A stretch of DNA of 64,000 nt from Phoronis australis (lineage: Eukaryota > Phoronida > Phoronidae): positions 154,330 through 218,329 of the forward strand of contig NMRA01000437.1 in the NCBI GenBank assembly GCA_002633005.1. Direction: 5' to 3'. The position numbers and the translations under genes are program-made. Under the pieces are notes generated by a model that searched no databases, was not told the origin of the DNA, and saw only the letters and a list, made by a program, of their open reading frames with translations. Position 1 is the stretch's first letter, and every line of letters begins with the position of its first letter. This document shows positions 59,379-64,000 of the stretch, piece by piece.

Positions 59379-60060
59379 TCAAAGACAACAGTTCTTCAAC
59401 CTGTGGATACCTTGTTCCTTGAACCGAATTGCTGTATTGTCAATGATCTCCTGCCTAGTGATTTTACAACCATGGCAATGTAGAGAATGATCTTGTATCG
59501 AACCACTCTGCAAATGTATGGACACGCGCCGAGAAAGGGAACTAACCATGTGGCCGATGTATAATTGCTTACGGGTATTAGGGCAATCACATCCGTCCAA
59601 TGGATTAGCGAATTCATAAACAACGTTGCATCTAGCCAATGGTCGCAATCTCTGGTGTCTTATGTTGTTTTTCATTACCATATTACTTGACTTTATACTC
59701 TGATAGTAGGTAACAGAATTCAGTATATCCCCTGGTTTTACCACTTTGACATTCTGTCGTACGAGTTTCGTAATATCGTGGTTATCACCGAGATACATGT
59801 AGTCACTGGATATACAGTTTTTATAAAAACAGTCTTGTCAATGCCATAGTTGGCTTTAAACACTCAAATCCGTTCTAGAGACAAACGATCTTACACGATG
59901 GTCGACAAAGAGAATTAGTACAACCAGTATTTACTAGTACTTGTTTTATGCGACGGACTTCATCATTAAATGCATTCCCGTCAATACTTTCTGCGCCTTC
60001 TTAGACAATAGGCGAGGACAGTAACTTTGTAACACTGCCATGGTCGATGAATTACTAGGC
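59379..60060 (-). mobile_element. Penelope-like element fragment with GIY-YIG nuclease motif
   Basis: Minus strand. The open part (59379-59798) contains N-V-V-Y-E-F, a zinc-finger-like C-D-C-P, Q-L-Y-I-G-H, S-R-R-V-S-I-H and later H-C-H-G-C, matching the GIY-YIG domain of Penelope-like retroelements (YEF.C..C...YIG.T...L..R...H). Upstream (59800-60060) frame-broken F-N-D-E-V-R-R-I-K-Q-V-L fits the end of the reverse-transcriptase part. The Thr usual after YIG is Met here and frames are broken, so the copy is inactive. Confidence 0.75.
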
Positions 60061-61079
60061 ACGAGATCATTGCAACACAGTAAATTGGTACATGGAACAA
60101 GACACCCACAGGTCGAAGATATTAGTATCTTTGATGACTTCTTGGGAAAAAAATGTTGAAAGAACAGCTCACGGGGTTGCGCCGCACGCTAGCCCTGTTT
60201 TCTCAGTACACGTACATGTGTATGTGTATATTCTGCACATACAGACAGCCTGTGACTTGCATCTGGGGGAGTCATGATCTTTCGTCACATGTTTTCGTAA
60301 TCCTGTGACATTTTATTTATACCTCATGACGAGAAAAGAACAGTATCGTGATATAGCTATTGTTTTTAATCATTAGTTTTATGATATCTGTTGGCCGTGT
60401 GCTTTATTGTTACGCTGGACCTCGTGAACTTTCCTGTGTGTTCATCAACTTGTGCCTGAAGGGTGTATACTATTTGTACATTGGACAAACGTTGAAAGGT
60501 TGACATATGGTATCAGCATAATAAACAGTTATATAAATACATAGATAAACCCGACACTTTAATAAAAAATAAAGTGGTTCTACATACCAAGATTCAACAG
60601 AAGACAATATGATGAACAGACAGTTCATAATAACTGCATCTGTATGCTCGTGTGAGAGTGTGCTCGTGAACGTAAGTGCGTGTGCGTGCGCGTATGTGTG
60701 CATATAAATGAGTAATCTGTCTGTAATAGTACAAATTTTATGTGTTTTTGATGGTGGACATGAATCATTGCATAGCAAATATCTTGTATCATTATCATTA
60801 TCATTATTATCATATTTTTGTATTTTCTTGAAAGTTTAGCTGGTTTGTGGTTGTTCATATTATCTAGAACGGCATAGTGCGTTTTTCTATTTTCATTGAC
60901 GATTCCAGCAATGTAAAAACGTAAACATTGAGTTGCCATGGTTGTTTTGTAAAATGGAATCCTGAATATAAGATTGTGATTGCGAACTGTAACAGTAAAG
61001 TCTTCTAAGAGATCGAGTAAACGAGAATTTATACTTCATCTATTGTTTCGGTTCGGATAGCAAATGAAATTGTTTTGAG

Positions 61080-62140
61080 AGCAATGTGGAAGTTGATAGT
61101 TTAAGAATGCCTCCAACCAAGTGTATTTTCAAAAATTTTCACATTGGATTTGTATGGGCAAAGTATTTTGAATTAATGATTATTATTGAAATACGTTTCT
61201 AAAGAAATTGTAATCTGTTGACGTTTTATAATCTCAATATTGCGATACCAAAAATTACTGAATATAGATAAAGGAGTAGTTGCTCGTAGTCATTGCGAGT
61301 AAAGACAGATATTTCTTGAGTTTATTGGGTACGATAGAGGTTTGTTTCCACCAGAATAAAGAGTCATCAAACGCTCTTCCCAAAAATTTAAATGTTTAGC
61401 GAAAGTTAGGTTTTGATTGTTTATAGTTAGGTTAGGTGTTCATTGTTGAGTTATGAGGGAAATGGAATACCGTGTACTTAATTTTGGTAACATTTAGCGA
61501 AAGTAAGTTGATTGATAACCATGCGAAAATATCCGATAGTTTATTATTGATTTCAGTTTCGTTGTTTGTTGGTTTTGTAGACTTAGGTGTGTGCACAGGG
61601 CGGGTGTCAGCAGCATGTATAAAGATCTCAAGAAACGAAGATTTGTGGAGGTCGTTTACGTAAATAAGAAAAAGGAGGGGACCAAAATAGATCCTTGGAG
61701 ATATGTTTGAGATGATAGTTGGTTTTTGGGAGCGGGGATTGTCAAAGAAAACATATTGTTGTCGATTGGTTAAATAAACGTTATGCAGAATAAATGCTCG
61801 ACTCTAGTTTTGCCGTTAAATGCAAGTTTGTCAAAGGCATTTGAAAGATCTAAAGGGATTCTTGTTGGGTTTATCACCTTGTCCTGATATTTTTTTTTAA
61901 ATCTGTCGGTTAGTTCAGATGTTGCTAATTCTGTTGATTGTAATTTTTGAAAACCAAAGTGATTTTTATAGATAGACGTAGTCATACATTTGGTCAAAGG
62001 CATTTTTTTCAAAATAATTTTTGTGATATCAGGAAATAGAGAGATAGGTGTGTTCATGTTAATATTGTGTTTACTTAAGCTGTTGGTCTTTGTGTATAGG
62101 CTAGAGCAAAATAGATTCGTGACGATATCAGTTAACATGG
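61080..62140 (-). mobile_element. Degenerate non-LTR reverse transcriptase fragment
   Basis: Minus strand. N-H-F-G-F-Q-K-L-Q-S-T-E-L-A, then L-D-L-S-N-A-F-D-K (about 61770-62000), then after frameshifts F-G-P-L-L-F-L-I-Y-V-N-D-L-H-K (about 61665) and A-A-D-T-R in place of the catalytic ADD. These are the ordered core blocks of a CR1/Jockey/RTE-type reverse transcriptase. The catalytic Asp pair is damaged; inactive. Confidence 0.78.
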
Positions 62141-63290
62141 AGGAATATCATTCATTCGGCAGACGCAAATATTCAGTGCAACAATTACGAAGAGTTTCAT
62201 CACAAGCGTGTGCGTGCAAACAAATACCTCGACCCCAATTCCTGCTACAGCTGACATTTTGTTGTTTAAGTCCTCCAATCTCTTAGACTTGCCGTTTGTC
62301 TATATTCTGCATCTCACCTTGGGTGAGACAAATGCTATTTTGAAGAGGTGAATCGAACATCCTGTTACTACTTACAACGAGCAAACATGAGGTCATCACT
62401 TTCAGTTTCACCAAAGAATTTAAAATGGCATTTTTTACAAGTTAGCCGCCACTGATGTCATCCTATGTCAAATCTTCAAAGACAGCAGTATTGTTGCCAT
62501 TGACTACCGCTCTTCCAAAATAGGCTATAGACTTCCCTGAGCTATTTTTCATTTTCGTGACGTAAAAATATACAAGCCTTTCATATTTCATACAGCCTAT
62601 GTTATTTTCGTTCAAAACATTGCTGAGCACAAGAGTTCTTGTTTGCAATGAACCTAGGTTCTTTGCTATGATCAGTTGTTGAAACGATCTTGCCTCAATT
62701 TCTTCAATTTGTCAGGAACCTGTCTAATAAGTGTATTTTCTCGAAAAACAAAATGAAACGAAGAAAATATATAAGTAGTCTAGTAATTAACGCATGCCAG
62801 GACTTATTACGTTTCAAGAGATCAGGAGAGTTCGTTCTACGAACATCGTTGTAATTAACGGTAGCTATCACGACTCAGCGCTTTCTGATATAATACCTGA
62901 ACTCATTAAATACATTTGTGCCGGGCAACGTTTCCTTGCTGGTCAGAAGGTCACGTGGTTCAACAGAGTGGTGGATGGACATGGCCTTGGAGATTTTTGA
63001 AAAAAATAGAGGCGATATAAAACATATTAAATTAATGAAATCGAAGTGTTTTTGATGAAATAGTTCCTAGAAATTGTTGGAGTTTCATCTGAGATAACAA
63101 TTCGAGCAATTCTCTTTATTATGAGCATTTTATTAACATTGTGTTGTCACATTTAAGAGATTAGCATTCCTAAAAGTTGCGAGAGTTCACGAGAGCATGA
63201 AAATCACAAAATTTTCCCACCATTCTACACTGAAGCTATATTACGTAGGTTTGTTCGAAATTTAAAAGTTACAAACTCGTAATAAGAAAC
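62141..63290. other. Intergenic, two unassigned open stretches
   Basis: Open frames at 62463-62648 (minus) and 62794-63000 (plus) look compositionally like coding sequence but show no domain, splice context or homology that I recognise. Confidence 0.3.
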
Positions 63291-63780
63291 GGATTAATTA
63301 AACGAAGAACCTTGCACACAGTCATCATAAAAGCAAAACTCAAAATTGCTTTTATGCTTTACAAAGCAATTAAAGTTCTGAAGTGGATTACCTTAATTAG
63401 CTGATCTAATTGTCTAATCAATCTTAATAGAGCTTGCCTAATTGTTGTTTACTGCATTCATAAGATCCGCTCATTAAAATTTAATTCTATTCACTGCGTA
63501 GTTCATATTACACCATACGTGTTAATATTAATGACATATCCCTGCCGGGTAAGGTGTCGATTACGCTAATTGGTGTTTTAATTCTTCGCCCTTAATTATG
63601 TAATAGGTCCATGTAATTAACATGATACGTTTGCTTAAAAGATTACCCCTGTCGAGTATTACTACGCATCCTGCCTATAATTGTCCGAGCGAACAAAACA
63701 TCAATATCCGCAATATCATGTCGTGTCAACGCTCGTATTCACGAGTTAATCAAATGATTTAATTTTAATGCTTTTAATAG
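63290..63780. promoter_or_regulatory. TAAT-rich block, candidate cis-regulatory element
   Basis: Dense homeodomain-type cores (ttaattagctgatctaattgtctaatcaatc, cctaattgttg, gctaattgg, cttaattatg, gtaattaac) sit in about 490 bp of complex sequence without an open frame. Motif clustering suggests an enhancer, but AT-rich DNA produces such cores by chance. Confidence 0.3.
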
Positions 63781-64000
63781 AAGTTAGTGAGTGAGGGGAT
63801 TATAAATGAAAACCATGTGGCGTTGATGGGGGGGGGGGGGGNGGGACATACCAAGCTACTTTTCTCATTTAACTTTTGAAAAATCGCTCAATGATAACGC
63901 TATCGCGTTTCAAACTTCTCCGCAGTCTAGAGACAAAACTCACCATCGAAAATAAAACGAAAACCACAAAGTGAAATGTCGGTAAAATATTGCGTTCAAA

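Overview
This is animal nuclear DNA: split genes with GT/AG introns, retrotransposon and DNA-transposon debris, microsatellites and four single-N assembly gaps (3088, 35559, 39570, 63842). The families present (SRCR, CUB, C-type lectin, a multi-copy amidated neuropeptide precursor, a Penelope-like element, non-LTR elements) suggest a marine invertebrate. A hemichordate or other deuterostome is plausible, but the sequence does not settle the species. Region 1 (about 1-33,000, + strand) is the 3' part of one large gene. Its 5' end lies outside the window. I traced 18 coding exons from 923 to the stop at 32087, about 1,107 residues in continuous frame. They encode two SRCR domains (the first only partly visible), one CUB domain, a long Ser/Thr/Pro-rich stalk made partly of duplicated exons, one transmembrane helix, a SAM domain, a tail with nine YxxL/I/V tyrosine motifs, and a C-terminal U-box (E3 ubiquitin-ligase type). 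A scavenger-receptor-like surface protein ending in SAM plus U-box is an architecture I do not recognise as described, and it is the most interesting item here. The extracellular exons are almost all phase 1-1, so they can be duplicated, skipped or shuffled without breaking frame. There are traces of this: a doubled SRCR exon beside an assembly gap, a mucin-exon triplet in which the third copy appears rescued by a new splice acceptor, a decayed extra SAM exon, and a possible alternative last exon with a polybasic tail. The introns hold many repeats. Region 2 (about 33,000-48,260) has no gene I can support. It holds a 1.2-kb complex repeat just after the receptor gene, a broken non-LTR retrotransposon (38.8-40.9 kb) and non-autonomous DNA elements. 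Region 3 (48,268-51,475, + strand) is a two-exon secreted C-type lectin with a signal peptide, a coiled-coil stalk and a C-terminal CTLD, preceded by a short upstream ORF. Region 4 (52,724-53,264, - strand) is the main exon of a neuropeptide precursor. It releases seven C-terminally amidated decapeptides of pattern [LM]D-x-x-F-[FY]-x-x-x-F-NH2 between KR sites. Region 5 (54,000-64,000) is mostly non-coding and holds a Penelope-like fragment with a GIY-YIG nuclease motif, a second degraded non-LTR reverse transcriptase, microsatellites, and a TAAT-rich block near the right end that could be a regulatory element.
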